64,000 bases of DNA, taken from the NCBI RefSeq assembly GCF_020731355.1, contig NZ_JAJFZK010000001.1, positions 186,001 to 250,000 of the forward strand. Reading direction: 5' to 3'. This DNA comes from Bacillus sp. REN16 (GTDB taxonomy: Bacteria > Bacillota > Bacilli > Bacillales > Bacillaceae_L). Position numbers and translations under genes: made by a program. Every line of letters begins with the position of its first letter. The stretch's first letter is position 1. Positions 8,474 to 16,980 of this stretch are shown one piece after another. The notes below the pieces were generated by a model. That model was given only the letters and a program-made list of their open reading frames with translations. It searched no databases and was not told the origin of the DNA.

Positions 8474-10159
8474 TTACATCTCCTCCGGTGCTTTTACTCC
8501 TAGTAACCGGAGTCCTTCTTTAAGAACAATTGTAACGGAACGTACCAATGCAACCCGGTCATTCATTTCGTCGTCTTTATGGAGGACTTTTACATGGCTA
8601 TAATATTTGTTAAATTCTTGAGCGAGTTCAATCATATATTTTGCGATTACAGATGGCTCATACAACTGCATGCTTCTTTGGACCATAGTTGGGAATTCAA
8701 TGAGTAGCTTCACAACCGACCAGCTATGGGAATCAGATAGTCCTTTTGTCGGAAAATTCAAAACCGCTGCCTTTCGTAAAATCGAGCAAGCCCTCGCATG
8801 GGTGTATTGCACATAAGGACCAGTCGACCCTTCAAATTTCAGCATTTCCTCCAGGGAAAATTCGATATTATTGAGTCTATCATTTTTTAAATCATGAAAA
8901 ATGATGGCACCAACACCGACATTCTTCGCGATTTCTTCTTTATTTTCCAAGTTAGGATTTTTGACGTTAATGTTTCGTTTAGCAAGGTCAATGGCTTCTT
9001 CAATCACTTGTTCTAGAAGAACAATTTTACCTTTCCGTGTCGACATTTTCTTTCCATCCTTTAGGATGAAGCCGAACGGAACATGAACCATATTCTTTGC
9101 CCATCCAAATCCCATTTTTTCGAGTACTAGAAAGATTTGTTTAAAATGCAGACTTTGTTCATGGCCAACCACATAGATTGCTTTCTTGAAATGGTAATTT
9201 TCTTGACGATAAATAGCGGCTGTTACATCCCGAGTTGCATAAAGGGTTGCTCCGTCAGATTTCTTAATTAAGCATGGAGGAAGACCAACCTCCGATAAAT
9301 CAACCACCTCGGCTCCATCTGATTCAGACAGCAAATTAATTTCATTCAGCAATACAATTGCCGCATCCATTTTATCATTGTAAAATGCTTCACCGTTATA
9401 AGAGTCGAAAACTACACCAAGTAAGGAGTAAATCCGTGAAAATTCTTTTAATGACTCCACTCTAAACCAGCGCCAAAGAGATAAGGCTTCTTCGTCTCCA
9501 TCCTCGAGTTTTTTGAACCATAACCTTGCTTCATCATCAAGTTCAGGCTGCGTCTCGGCTACCGAGTGGAAACGCACATAAAGCTGGAGCAACTCGGTGA
9601 TTGGATTTTTTTGAACCGCCTTCTTGTTACCCCAAAGCTTATACGCGACAATGAGTTTTCCGAATTGTGTTCCCCAATCACCAAGATGGTTGATTCGAAT
9701 TGGCTGATAGCCACATTTCTCTACAATATTAGCTAGAGCATTACCAATGACGGTTGAGCGCAAATGTCCCATTGAAAAAGGCTTTGCAATATTTGGTGAG
9801 GAAAAATCAATGGTAATGGCGCCACCTTCACCAATATCTTCGCTTCCATATTGAGAACCTTTAGTAAGAATGCTTTGAAGGATGTGTTTACTCACCTCTT
9901 CTTTGTTAAGAAAACAGTTTACATATGGCCCTTCTGCAACAACTTTTTCAAAAAGTGGTTCCTGTATCGACGGAGCTATTTCCTGAGCGATAACCACCGG
10001 GGCTTTTCGGTATTGCTTCGCAAGTGTGAAGCACGGGAAAGCGAGATCACCTTGTTCCTGAAATTTTGGTTTTTCAATTAACTGTAATACTTCATCATAA
10101 GTTAAAGCATCTTGAAGGCATTTTGATAGTGCTTCAGCATATATTTCTATGACATTCAT
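8474..10159 (-). CDS. argS: Arginyl-tRNA synthetase
   Basis: Class I aminoacyl-tRNA synthetase charging tRNA-Arg. The 561-residue product has the HIGH-equivalent motif FSMGHLRSTVIGN (about residue 130), the N-terminal Add-1 domain, and the KMS-type loop KKMSTRKGK. The C-terminal anticodon-binding DALR domain (GPYVQYTHARACSILRK and after) is complete. ATG at 10159 is used because AGGAGG lies 8 nt upstream. It stands alone on the minus strand behind a T-box leader with an Arg specifier, unlike the argS of B. subtilis, so it could be a second, inducible copy; this window cannot show whether another argS exists. Confidence 0.95.
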   Translation of the reverse strand: MNVIEIYAEALSKCLQDALTYDEVLQLIEKPKFQEQGDLAFPCFTLAKQYRKAPVVIAQEIAPSIQEPLFEKVVAEGPYVNCFLNKEEVSKHILQSILTKGSQYGSEDIGEGGAITIDFSSPNIAKPFSMGHLRSTVIGNALANIVEKCGYQPIRINHLGDWGTQFGKLIVAYKLWGNKKAVQKNPITELLQLYVRFHSVAETQPELDDEARLWFKKLEDGDEEALSLWRWFRVESLKEFSRIYSLLGVVFDSYNGEAFYNDKMDAAIVLLNEINLLSESDGAEVVDLSEVGLPPCLIKKSDGATLYATRDVTAAIYRQENYHFKKAIYVVGHEQSLHFKQIFLVLEKMGFGWAKNMVHVPFGFILKDGKKMSTRKGKIVLLEQVIEEAIDLAKRNINVKNPNLENKEEIAKNVGVGAIIFHDLKNDRLNNIEFSLEEMLKFEGSTGPYVQYTHARACSILRKAAVLNFPTKGLSDSHSWSVVKLLIEFPTMVQRSMQLYEPSVIAKYMIELAQEFNKYYSHVKVLHKDDEMNDRVALVRSVTIVLKEGLRLLGVKAPEEM

Positions 10160-10185
10160 GTTCAAAACCTCCTAAATAAAATAAA

Positions 10186-10475
10186 AAAAATCCCGTCTCT
10201 AAAAAAGAGACGAGATTTACCCGCGGTACCACTCCAATTGTCCATCAAGAACCTTCTTAATAAGTAACGGGTTCCCCCGGCACACCCTACTTTAGGAAGT
10301 CCAAAAAGTCCGGTGAAAATGACACATCGAATTTCATCCTCCTTTTTGAACAACAAAAATATTTTCAGGCGGCTTCTCAGAAGTGCGGTTCATCTTGACT
10401 TCGCCATTGGGCTTCCACCATCCCCAACTCGCTATTGGCTTACATCAGGACTACTCTCTTCATCATAGAATTTCA
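10186..10475 (-). promoter_or_regulatory. T-box riboswitch leader of argS (Arg CGC specifier)
   Basis: Read on the minus strand, the leader has Stem I with the conserved AGCGAGTTGGGGATGGTGGA region, and a specifier loop GATGAACCGCACTT in which CGC (10385-10387) is an Arg codon. It also has the T-box core TGGAGTGGTACCGCGG (10221-10236), and a terminator TCTCGTCTCT/AGAGACGGGA followed by a run of eight T. Uncharged tRNA-Arg would pair through its anticodon and its CCA end and stabilise the antiterminator, which turns on argS when arginine is short. Confidence 0.93.
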
Positions 10476-10489
10476 AATATATTCCATAC

Positions 10490-10518
10490 ATATTACCGGA
10501 TTCCACTAAAGAAATCAA
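10490..10518 (-). promoter_or_regulatory. Predicted sigma-A promoter of the argS T-box leader
   Basis: On the minus strand TTGATT (10518-10513), a 17-bp spacer and TAATAT (10495-10490). Transcription would start near 10483, just before Stem I of the T-box. Confidence 0.6.
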
Positions 10519-10637
10519 TAAGTTTTTTCAAAGCTCAACTTGTCTAAAATGGATTATATTAAAAGAGGTGTTCTAACTGGCCTTATTTTTAACTAAAATA
10601 CTAGTAATAGGGGTTGTACACGAAGGGGGACAGCTTG

Positions 10638-11900
10638 GTGAAAAAAGTAATTGGTTGGTCACTTGGAATTTATTTTGTATTTGGTTTATTTATAGCATGG
10701 TATTTATTTTTTGGAGCAAATACGGACATCCCTGCCCAGTTAAAAGGAAGTCCGGCAGATCCACAGACGTTCATGAATGAACGTGAGCTATTATTAAGTG
10801 AAGAGTATTCACAAATTAGGAATCTTTTGTTTTTCCTGTCCATACCATTTGAATGGCTAATTTATATTCTAGTCCTTGCGATTGGTATATCGGCAAAGTT
10901 CCGTGATTGGTCAAAGGTATCAGCGAAATTTTCAATCCTACAAACTGCAATTTATCTGTTTTGGTTATCCTTGTTAGTAGAAGTTTTATCATTTCCACTT
11001 TCTTGGATTAGCTATAATCTTTCAAAAAAGTACAATATAACGATTCAATCTACACAAAGCTGGATGAAGGATCTTCTAATCGATTTTTGGGTCAATTATG
11101 CATTAATGATTGTAATTGTAGCTGTCTTATTCTGGTTAATTCGAAGAAATGAAAAAAGATGGTGGTTTCACGCATGGCTTCTGTCGATTCCATTTTCAAT
11201 GTTTCTCATGTTCGTCCAGCCGGTCATTATCGACCCACTCTATAATGACTTTTTCCCATTAACAGATAAAGAGTTGGAAACGAAAATTCTTGAGATGGCG
11301 GACCGTGCAGATATCCCGGCAGACCATGTATTTGAAGTGAACATGTCTGAAAAGACAAATGCGCTAAATGCATATGTAACAGGAATTGGCTCTAATTCTC
11401 GGATTGTGCTTTGGGATACGACGCTTCAGCGTCTAAATGAAAATGAAATATTATTCATTATGGCCCATGAAATGGGACATTACGTGATGAAACATATTTA
11501 TTTTGGAATTGCTGGATATTTGATTTTAACTTTAGTGGGACTATTTATTATTAGCAAACTTATGACCTTCATGATTCGGAAATGGGGCAATATGTTTAAA
11601 ATCTCAAGTGTCAAAGATATTGCAGTTTTGCCAGTGTTTTTATTATTAATATCGGTATTAAGCTTTGTTTCGGATCCAGTTTCAAACGCTGTTTCAAGAC
11701 ATCAGGAAAAAGCAGCCGATCTATATGCGCTTGAAATGACAGAGGATAACAAAGCGGCAGTATCGTCATTCCAAGAATTATCAAGAGCAGGACTTAGCCA
11801 AGTAAACCCTCCATTCCTAGTAAAGATTTTTAGATATGGTCACCCAACAATGCTTGAACGAATTACGTATACCAATGAGTTTAAAAAGAGTGAAAAATAA
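10638..11900 (+). CDS. yhfN: M48-family membrane metallopeptidase (YhfN/Ste24-like)
   Basis: A roughly 420-residue multi-pass membrane zinc protease of the CAAX prenyl protease 1 / HtpX type. The zinc motif HEMGHYVMKH lies in the middle between hydrophobic segments, and the downstream SRHQEKAADLYALEM supplies the third (Glu) ligand. At least six membrane helices flank the catalytic part. GTG at 10638 is preferred because AAGGGGGA lies 7 nt upstream; TTG at 10635 is the alternative. In B. subtilis the homologue also follows lcfB/yhfM. Substrates are unknown. Confidence 0.88.
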   Translation: MKKVIGWSLGIYFVFGLFIAWYLFFGANTDIPAQLKGSPADPQTFMNERELLLSEEYSQIRNLLFFLSIPFEWLIYILVLAIGISAKFRDWSKVSAKFSILQTAIYLFWLSLLVEVLSFPLSWISYNLSKKYNITIQSTQSWMKDLLIDFWVNYALMIVIVAVLFWLIRRNEKRWWFHAWLLSIPFSMFLMFVQPVIIDPLYNDFFPLTDKELETKILEMADRADIPADHVFEVNMSEKTNALNAYVTGIGSNSRIVLWDTTLQRLNENEILFIMAHEMGHYVMKHIYFGIAGYLILTLVGLFIISKLMTFMIRKWGNMFKISSVKDIAVLPVFLLLISVLSFVSDPVSNAVSRHQEKAADLYALEMTEDNKAAVSSFQELSRAGLSQVNPPFLVKIFRYGHPTMLERITYTNEFKKSEK

Positions 11901-11908
11901 ACACATGG

Positions 11909-11949
11909 AGCCTTGTTTGCAGAACGATTTCTGCCGCAAGGCTTTTTTA
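11909..11949 (+). terminator. Terminator after yhfN
   Basis: A two-part hairpin, AGCCTTG / CAAGGCT outside and GCAGAA / TTCTGC inside, followed by TTTTTTATTTTT. Confidence 0.88.
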
Positions 11950-12017
11950 TTTTTAAGGTTGTTGTAGCACAGAATGTTAAATTTAATAATTGTTATATAA
12001 AAATTTACAGAAAAATG

Positions 12018-12076
12018 TTCCATTTTTGGAAAGTCTGTTATATAATACTTTTAGTATCAACAAACTGTATTATAAC
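12018..12076 (+). promoter_or_regulatory. Promoter and inverted repeats upstream of aceB
   Basis: A weak -35 TTCCAT (12018-12023) and TATAAT (12041-12046) are separated by 17 bp. The -35 is embedded in a palindrome TTCCA-TTTT-TGGAA, and the -10 lies in GTTATATAATAC, which reappears inverted as GTATTATAAC at 12067-12076. These look like binding sites for one or two regulators of the glyoxylate shunt; the regulators cannot be named from sequence. Confidence 0.5.
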
Positions 12077-12102
12077 AAAATGTGAAAGGAGTTTTCGAAA
12101 AA

Positions 12103-13692
12103 ATGTCGATTCAAACCTCAGGAATTCAAATCACAGGAAAAATGAATGAGCAGTTTGAAAAAATCTTGACACCTCAAGCATTAAACTTCATAGAGAAGCT
12201 AGAACGGAACTTCGGAGAAAGAAGAAAACATCTATTGGAAAAGAGGCAGCAAAGGCAGGAAGAAATCGATAATGGGATCATGCCAACATTTTTAACTGAA
12301 ACAGAACAAATTCGAAAAGGGGATTGGACAGTAGCACCGATTCCGAAAGACCTGCAGGACCGTCGAGTTGAAATTACTGGACCTGTTGACCGTAAAATGA
12401 TTATTAATGCACTGAACTCTGGAGCAAAGGTATTTATGGCGGATTTTGAGGACGCTAATGCTCCAACTTGGAAAAACGTAATCGAGGGTCAAATTAATTT
12501 ACGGGATGCTGTAAGAAGGACCATTACATTTGAAAATCCAAAGGGAAAAAAATATCAGTTAAACGATCAAATTGCAACCCTTGTTGTTCGTCCTCGAGGA
12601 TGGCATTTAGAAGAGAAACATATTGAACTTGATGGAAAGAGAATTTCGGCAAGTTTACTAGATTTTGGACTTTATTTTTATCATAATGCTAAATATTTAA
12701 TTGGGAATGGAAGCGGGCCTTATTTTTATCTGCCAAAAATGGAAAGCCATCTGGAAGCAAGGCTGTGGAATGATGTTTTTGTCTATTCACAAAACGAATT
12801 GGACATCCCGCAAGGAACGATTAAAGCTACCGTATTAATCGAAACGATTCTTGCAGCCTTTGAAGTGGATGAAATTTTATATGAACTAAAGGAACATTCT
12901 GCTGGGCTTAATTGTGGGAGATGGGATTATATTTTTAGCTATTTAAAGAGATTTAGAAATGTGGAGAATGTAATTTTACCTGATCGATCAGAAGTCACGA
13001 TGACAGCTCCATTTATGAATGCATATTCACAGCATGTCATTAAGACGTGTCATAAGCGCGAATGTCATGCAATTGGTGGAATGGCCGCCCAGATACCCGT
13101 AAAAAACAATCCACTTGCAAATGATGAAGCCTATAAAAAGGTGCGTGCGGATAAAGAACGTGAAGCAAATAATGGTCATGATGGTACATGGGTTGCACAT
13201 CCGGGGCTTGTGCCAATTGCGAGGCAGGTTTTTAATACTGTCATGCTAGGATCTAACCAAATTGATAAAAAACGTGAGGATGTTCAAGTGACAGCCGAGG
13301 ATCTTATCGCTGTTCCTAATGGTAGCATAACAGAGCAAGGTGTACGTACAAATATCAATGTAGGTATTCAATATATTGAATCATGGCTTCGCGGACATGG
13401 TGCTGCACCGATTCATAACCTTATGGAGGATGCGGCGACGGCTGAAATCTCTAGAGCACAATTATGGCAATGGATTCGCCATCCGAGAGGGATCTTACAG
13501 GATGGAAGAAAGGTGACTCTTGAACTTGTTCAACAACTTAAAGCAGAAGAGCTTGAGAAAATTAAACAAGAAATTGGGATAGAAGCATTCGAAGCTGGTC
13601 GTTTCTTGGAAGCCACAAGTCTATTTGAGGAATTAGTGATAAATGATGAGTTCATAGAATTTTTGACTTTGCCTGGTTATGAAATTTTATAG
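12103..13692 (+). CDS. aceB: Malate synthase A
   Basis: Condenses glyoxylate and acetyl-CoA to malate in the glyoxylate shunt. The 529-residue length fits malate synthase A. Family motifs are [14 protein letters not shown] (the family signature), the [11 protein letters not shown] segment and [13 protein letters not shown] near the C-terminus. An upstream in-frame ATG at 12082 is rejected because AAAGGAG lies between it and the chosen ATG. aceA follows 28 bp downstream with its own AGGAGG, so the two form an operon. In B. subtilis the corresponding stretch carries other genes, so the shunt is an addition relative to that gene order. Confidence 0.95.
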   Translation: MSIQTSGIQITGKMNEQFEKILTPQALNFIEKLERNFGERRKHLLEKRQQRQEEIDNGIMPTFLTETEQIRKGDWTVAPIPKDLQDRRVEITGPVDRKMIINALNSGAKVFMADFEDANAPTWKNVIEGQINLRDAVRRTITFENPKGKKYQLNDQIATLVVRPRGWHLEEKHIELDGKRISASLLDFGLYFYHNAKYLIGNGSGPYFYLPKMESHLEARLWNDVFVYSQNELDIPQGTIKATVLIETILAAFEVDEILYELKEHSAGLNCGRWDYIFSYLKRFRNVENVILPDRSEVTMTAPFMNAYSQHVIKTCHKRECHAIGGMAAQIPVKNNPLANDEAYKKVRADKEREANNGHDGTWVAHPGLVPIARQVFNTVMLGSNQIDKKREDVQVTAEDLIAVPNGSITEQGVRTNINVGIQYIESWLRGHGAAPIHNLMEDAATAEISRAQLWQWIRHPRGILQDGRKVTLELVQQLKAEELEKIKQEIGIEAFEAGRFLEATSLFEELVINDEFIEFLTLPGYEIL

Positions 13693-13720
13693 ATTACAAG
13701 ACTAAAAGGAGGATTAGAAA

Positions 13721-14998
13721 ATGACAAATGAAAGAATTCAAAAATTACAAGAAAGCTGGGAAATGGAATCAAGATGGAAGGGAATAGAAAGAACATACAG
13801 TGCTGAGGATGTCATTCGCTTACGAGGTTCAATCGATATTGAGCATACATTGGCACGTAGAGGGTCTGAAAAGCTATGGAATCTTCTTCAAACAGAGGAT
13901 TATGTTCATGCACTGGGAGCATTAACCGGAAATCAGGCAGTTCAGCAAGTAAAAGCAGGTCTTAAGGCAATCTATTTAAGTGGCTGGCAGGTTGCGGCAG
14001 ATGCAAACCTTTCAGGACATATGTATCCGGACCAAAGCTTGTACCCCGCAAACAGCGTTCCAAGTGTTGTAAAGCGGATTAACCAGGCTCTACAACGTGC
14101 CGATCAAATTCATCATTTGGAAGGGGATGGTGATACAGATTGGTTTGCCCCAATTGTAGCAGATGCTGAGGCTGGATTCGGGGGGCAGTTGAATGTATTT
14201 GAGCTTATGAAGGGCATGATTGAAGCAGGCGCTGCTGGTGTCCATTTTGAAGACCAGCTATCATCTGAAAAGAAATGCGGACATTTAGGTGGAAAGGTGT
14301 TATTGCCAACTCAAACAGCGGTACGAAATTTAATTTCAGCACGACTTGCAGCGGATGTAATGGGTGTTCCAACAATATTAGTGGCTAGAACAGATGCGGA
14401 TGCAGCAGACCTGATTACAAGCGATATCGACCCCGTTGATCAGGAATTTATTACAGGTGAAAGAACGCCTGAAGGCTTCTTCAGGACGAAAGCGGGACTT
14501 GACCAAGCAATCGCACGCGGTCTAGCATATGCACCATATGCAGATTTGATTTGGTGTGAAACATCCGAGCCAGACTTACAGCAAGCCAAGCGTTTTGCGG
14601 ATGCCATTCATGCAAAGTTCCCTGATAAGCTATTAGCCTATAATTGCTCTCCGTCATTTAACTGGAAAAAGAAGCTTGATGAAGAGACGATTGAAAACTT
14701 CCAAAAAGAAATCGGAAAGATGGGTTACAAATTCCAATTTGTTACATTAGCTGGATTCCACGCTCTAAACCACAGCATGTTTGAATTGGCTAGAGGCTAT
14801 AAGGAAAGAGGAATGGGAGCATATTCAGAGCTTCAGCAAGCCGAATTTGCAAGTGAAAAGCATGGTTATACAGCAACTCGCCATCAACGTGAAGTAGGAA
14901 CAGGTTACTTTGATGAAGTTGCTCAAGTCATTACGGGTGGGACTTCTTCAACAACCGCTTTAAAGGGTTCAACAGAAGAAGCGCAATTTACAAAGTAA
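13721..14998 (+). CDS. aceA: Isocitrate lyase
   Basis: Splits isocitrate into succinate and glyoxylate, the first step of the glyoxylate shunt used for growth on acetate or fatty acids. The 425 residues contain the catalytic Cys motif KKCGHLGGK and the metal-site region [15 protein letters not shown]. The active-site lid region YNCSPSFNW and the C-terminal [13 protein letters not shown] are also present. Length and motifs match the short bacterial type. Directly behind aceB and closed by a terminator. Confidence 0.96.
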   Translation: MTNERIQKLQESWEMESRWKGIERTYSAEDVIRLRGSIDIEHTLARRGSEKLWNLLQTEDYVHALGALTGNQAVQQVKAGLKAIYLSGWQVAADANLSGHMYPDQSLYPANSVPSVVKRINQALQRADQIHHLEGDGDTDWFAPIVADAEAGFGGQLNVFELMKGMIEAGAAGVHFEDQLSSEKKCGHLGGKVLLPTQTAVRNLISARLAADVMGVPTILVARTDADAADLITSDIDPVDQEFITGERTPEGFFRTKAGLDQAIARGLAYAPYADLIWCETSEPDLQQAKRFADAIHAKFPDKLLAYNCSPSFNWKKKLDEETIENFQKEIGKMGYKFQFVTLAGFHALNHSMFELARGYKERGMGAYSELQQAEFASEKHGYTATRHQREVGTGYFDEVAQVITGGTSSTTALKGSTEEAQFTK

Positions 14999-15010
14999 TT
15001 GAGGCATGAA

Positions 15011-15043
15011 AAAACTGGCTAACTTTCGTTAGTCAGTTTTTTT
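15011..15043 (+). terminator. Terminator after aceBA
   Basis: Hairpin AAAACTGGCTAAC / GTTAGTCAGTTTT with a 4-nt loop and a T-run. It also lies just beyond the end of the convergent small gene on the minus strand. Confidence 0.88.
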
Positions 15044-15059
15044 ACGAAGTTTTATTTTA

Positions 15060-15293
15060 TCATGTTTTGCTAAACAGTCTCCGGTATTCTGCCGATGCCT
15101 CCATAAATAATCCTTCATTTCTTGTATCAATTGCTTGATTAACCTTCGTCTCCAAAAGCTCTTTTTTTCGTTTGAATAGGCTCTCATCAATAATCATTTG
15201 AATATATATGTCAAATACCGTTTCTCTAGGTGAATTGCGGTTTTTAGTTTCTCGTGACTTCATGACCTCTGAATATATTTTTCTGTTTTTCAT
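15060..15293 (-). CDS. yhzC: IDEAL-domain small protein (YhzC-like)
   Basis: A 77-residue, highly charged protein. The C-terminal half (DESLFKRKKELLETKVNQAI, then DTRNEGLFMEASAEYRRL) follows the IDEAL-domain pattern: a helix ending in an acidic/Ala-Leu-like step followed by N-R/D-x2-x-F/LFM-E-L/A-S-x-E-Y. The ATG has AGGGGTGAG upstream. The neighbourhood next to comK matches yhzC of B. subtilis, which has the same size. No enzymatic residues are seen; a protein-protein contact role is inferred. Confidence 0.75.
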   Translation of the reverse strand: MKNRKIYSEVMKSRETKNRNSPRETVFDIYIQMIIDESLFKRKKELLETKVNQAIDTRNEGLFMEASAEYRRLFSKT

Positions 15294-15447
15294 GAAAGCT
15301 CACCCCTAAATCCTTTTTATTAGTATATTTAGGGAGATACTTAAAATCAACTGAATTTTTAGACTTTTTTAAAATTTATTTGGAATAATTGAAATTTTTG
15401 TATGATATGTTGGATTTACATGCATGATAATAATGGAGGTGGAAATA

Positions 15448-15660
15448 ATGAAAAATCCAAATGAGCATTCAAACAACGATATCCCAATGAATACACCATT
15501 AAATCCAGTTTTCGGGATGTCAAACGTACTTGATACAAATAATCCTTTTCTTTCGGAATCTGCCTATGCTGGTGATTCGATTGATGAGCATACAACATTA
15601 GAACAAGCAAATGCCTATCTTGCGGAAAAAGAACTGGGTCAAATTAATGAAAATTCATAG
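15448..15660 (+). CDS. Small hypothetical protein
   Basis: A 70-residue soluble acidic protein starting MKNPNEHSNNDIPMNTPLNP and ending in a helix-like LEQANAYLAEKELGQ. The start is fixed by AATGGAGGTGG 8 nt before the ATG. I do not recognise the family with certainty. It is a single-gene unit between yhzC and comK, with a promoter region to its left and a very strong terminator to its right, so expression independent of comK is likely. No signal peptide or membrane segment. Confidence 0.7.
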   Translation: MKNPNEHSNNDIPMNTPLNPVFGMSNVLDTNNPFLSESAYAGDSIDEHTTLEQANAYLAEKELGQINENS

Positions 15661-15670
15661 TAGATGCCTT

Positions 15671-15737
15671 AGTGGACTTCTTTTAAAAGCGCTCTTGGGA
15701 TAGAAAAGAGCATTTTAAAAAGAATTCCACTTTTTTT
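15671..15737 (+). terminator. Long terminator upstream of comK
   Basis: A long, almost continuous stem formed by AGTGGACTTCTTTTAAAA and TTTTAAAAAGAATTCCACT, with GCTCTT / AAGAGC at its top, followed by TTTTTTT. It insulates comK from the small gene upstream. Confidence 0.88.
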
Positions 15738-15755
15738 GTGAACATTTTGTGAACA
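15734..15755 (+). repeat. Perfect 11-bp tandem duplication in front of comK
   Basis: TTTTGTGAACA occurs twice head to tail with no spacer, about 85 bp before the comK start codon and just upstream of TATAGTTATAAAT. One helical turn between copies suggests a regulator-binding direct repeat. No AAAA-N5-TTTT ComK box was found here. Confidence 0.75.
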
Positions 15756-15840
15756 GTATAGTTATAAATACCTAGAAATGATATTATGAAAATGCTTCCA
15801 CTAGTTTAAAAATTAAAACAATTAGAAGGGGGATGAATGA

Positions 15841-16398
15841 ATGGGAGTGAAGACTACGAATTATTTAGTGGAATATGAGATTAACCCTGACACAATGGCG
15901 GTACTTCCAATTGAAATGGGGAATAATACTTGTTCTAGGGTGATTGAGGTAGAAGGTGAATATGTCGTCGCTATGAAACCTACTGAAATCGTTGACCGAA
16001 GCTGTCGTTATTTTGGAAGCTCACTTAAAGGACGGCAAGAAGGAACGCGTGATATTATGGGGGTTACCCATAAGGCGCCAATTATTGTGGAAGCATCTAA
16101 TAAGATTTTTCTATTTCCGACTGCTTCTCCAACAAAACATGACTGTGCATGGCTTTCACATCATTATGTCTCAGAGTGTGAGTATAGTCTGCATGAGAAA
16201 ACAACCGTTATCTTCACAAACAAGCAAGCGATTCAACTTCAAATCTCGAAGGGGTCCTTCCAAAACCAACTCCATAGAACTGCACAACTGCGAACGATTG
16301 TTACTAATCGAATGGATAAACCAAATAAACGCATTAATTTTGTGATCAATCCTCAAAACAATGAAAGTCTACTCAATAGATCTGATCCTAAAAAATAA
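15841..16398 (+). CDS. comK: ComK-like competence transcription factor
   Basis: Master activator of DNA-uptake genes in Bacillus. The 185-residue protein shares long stretches with B. subtilis ComK: VDRSCRYFGSSLKGRQEGT, THKAPIIVEASNKIFLFPT and the WLSHHYV segment. The start ATG has AAGGGGGAT 8 nt upstream. It lies next to an IDEAL-domain gene as in B. subtilis. The C-terminal part differs and lacks the exact FMLYPK-type degradation tag I recall for B. subtilis, having FVINPQ instead. A functional competence regulator is likely, but some Bacillaceae have ComK variants of different role. Confidence 0.92.
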   Translation: MGVKTTNYLVEYEINPDTMAVLPIEMGNNTCSRVIEVEGEYVVAMKPTEIVDRSCRYFGSSLKGRQEGTRDIMGVTHKAPIIVEASNKIFLFPTASPTKHDCAWLSHHYVSECEYSLHEKTTVIFTNKQAIQLQISKGSFQNQLHRTAQLRTIVTNRMDKPNKRINFVINPQNNESLLNRSDPKK

Positions 16399-16441
16399 AA
16401 AGAACAATAAATATTTTTCCCTATTTTATAATTGTCCAATA

Positions 16442-16807
16442 TTACTCACTGGTATTTTTTTCGATAAAATAAGATTCAAGCAGTTGTTGAACTTCATTTC
16501 GAATCCGTGGGTTAAAGTAGTTATGCTCCTCTTCATAGCCTCGATACATGAATGAAAATAAGGTAAATGCCTCATCTCTCTGTTTTTCCCATACCTTCAT
16601 ATTTTTCTTTTTCATTTGTTGTTTAATTGTGTAGAGGTCTTTTTGAACTTTCTTCATTGTATGTTCAAGCAAATGGAGATACGGCTTTTTTAACTTAAGG
16701 CCAGCTGTTTCTATTGCTGAAAGATCACGATTAAGGATGGTTAGAACCATTGGTAAAAAGATGGCTTTTTCAAAAAGATTACGGTCATCCTCGGGTATTC
16801 TTGTCAT
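16442..16807 (-). CDS. yhjD: YhjD-like protein of unknown function
   Basis: A 121-residue soluble, highly charged and probably all-helical protein (LLEHTMKKVQKDLYTIKQQM region). Start MTRIPEDDRNLFEKAIFLPM resembles B. subtilis YhjD, and gene order (comK - yhjD - yhjE - sipV) agrees. It is a single gene on the minus strand, with AAAGAGGG upstream of the ATG. No catalytic motif is visible. Confidence 0.8.
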   Translation of the reverse strand: MTRIPEDDRNLFEKAIFLPMVLTILNRDLSAIETAGLKLKKPYLHLLEHTMKKVQKDLYTIKQQMKKKNMKVWEKQRDEAFTLFSFMYRGYEEEHNYFNPRIRNEVQQLLESYFIEKNTSE

Positions 16808-16980
16808 GATTATCCCTCTTTCAAGAACATATGTTTGTACATATAATACAATATTTTTTTAGGAGAATCAAGAAACATGAAGGGAAATATATTTCTAGTG
16901 TCGAAATATATTTAATTGTAGTGCATAATGAGGTAGTACTATTCTACTTTGACAATTCTGTGATAAAGGATGGGAGAAGG

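Noticed and set aside
8240-8503. 87-codon plus-strand frame between ATL and argS
   Set aside because: It consists of the degenerate intergenic repeats and runs into the argS end on the other strand; no ribosome binding site.
10162-10356. 64-codon minus-strand frame just upstream of argS
   Set aside because: It lies entirely within the T-box leader, so the open frame is incidental to the RNA structure.
16361-16555. 64-codon plus-strand frame after comK
   Set aside because: It overlaps the yhjD-like gene on the minus strand and has no family features.
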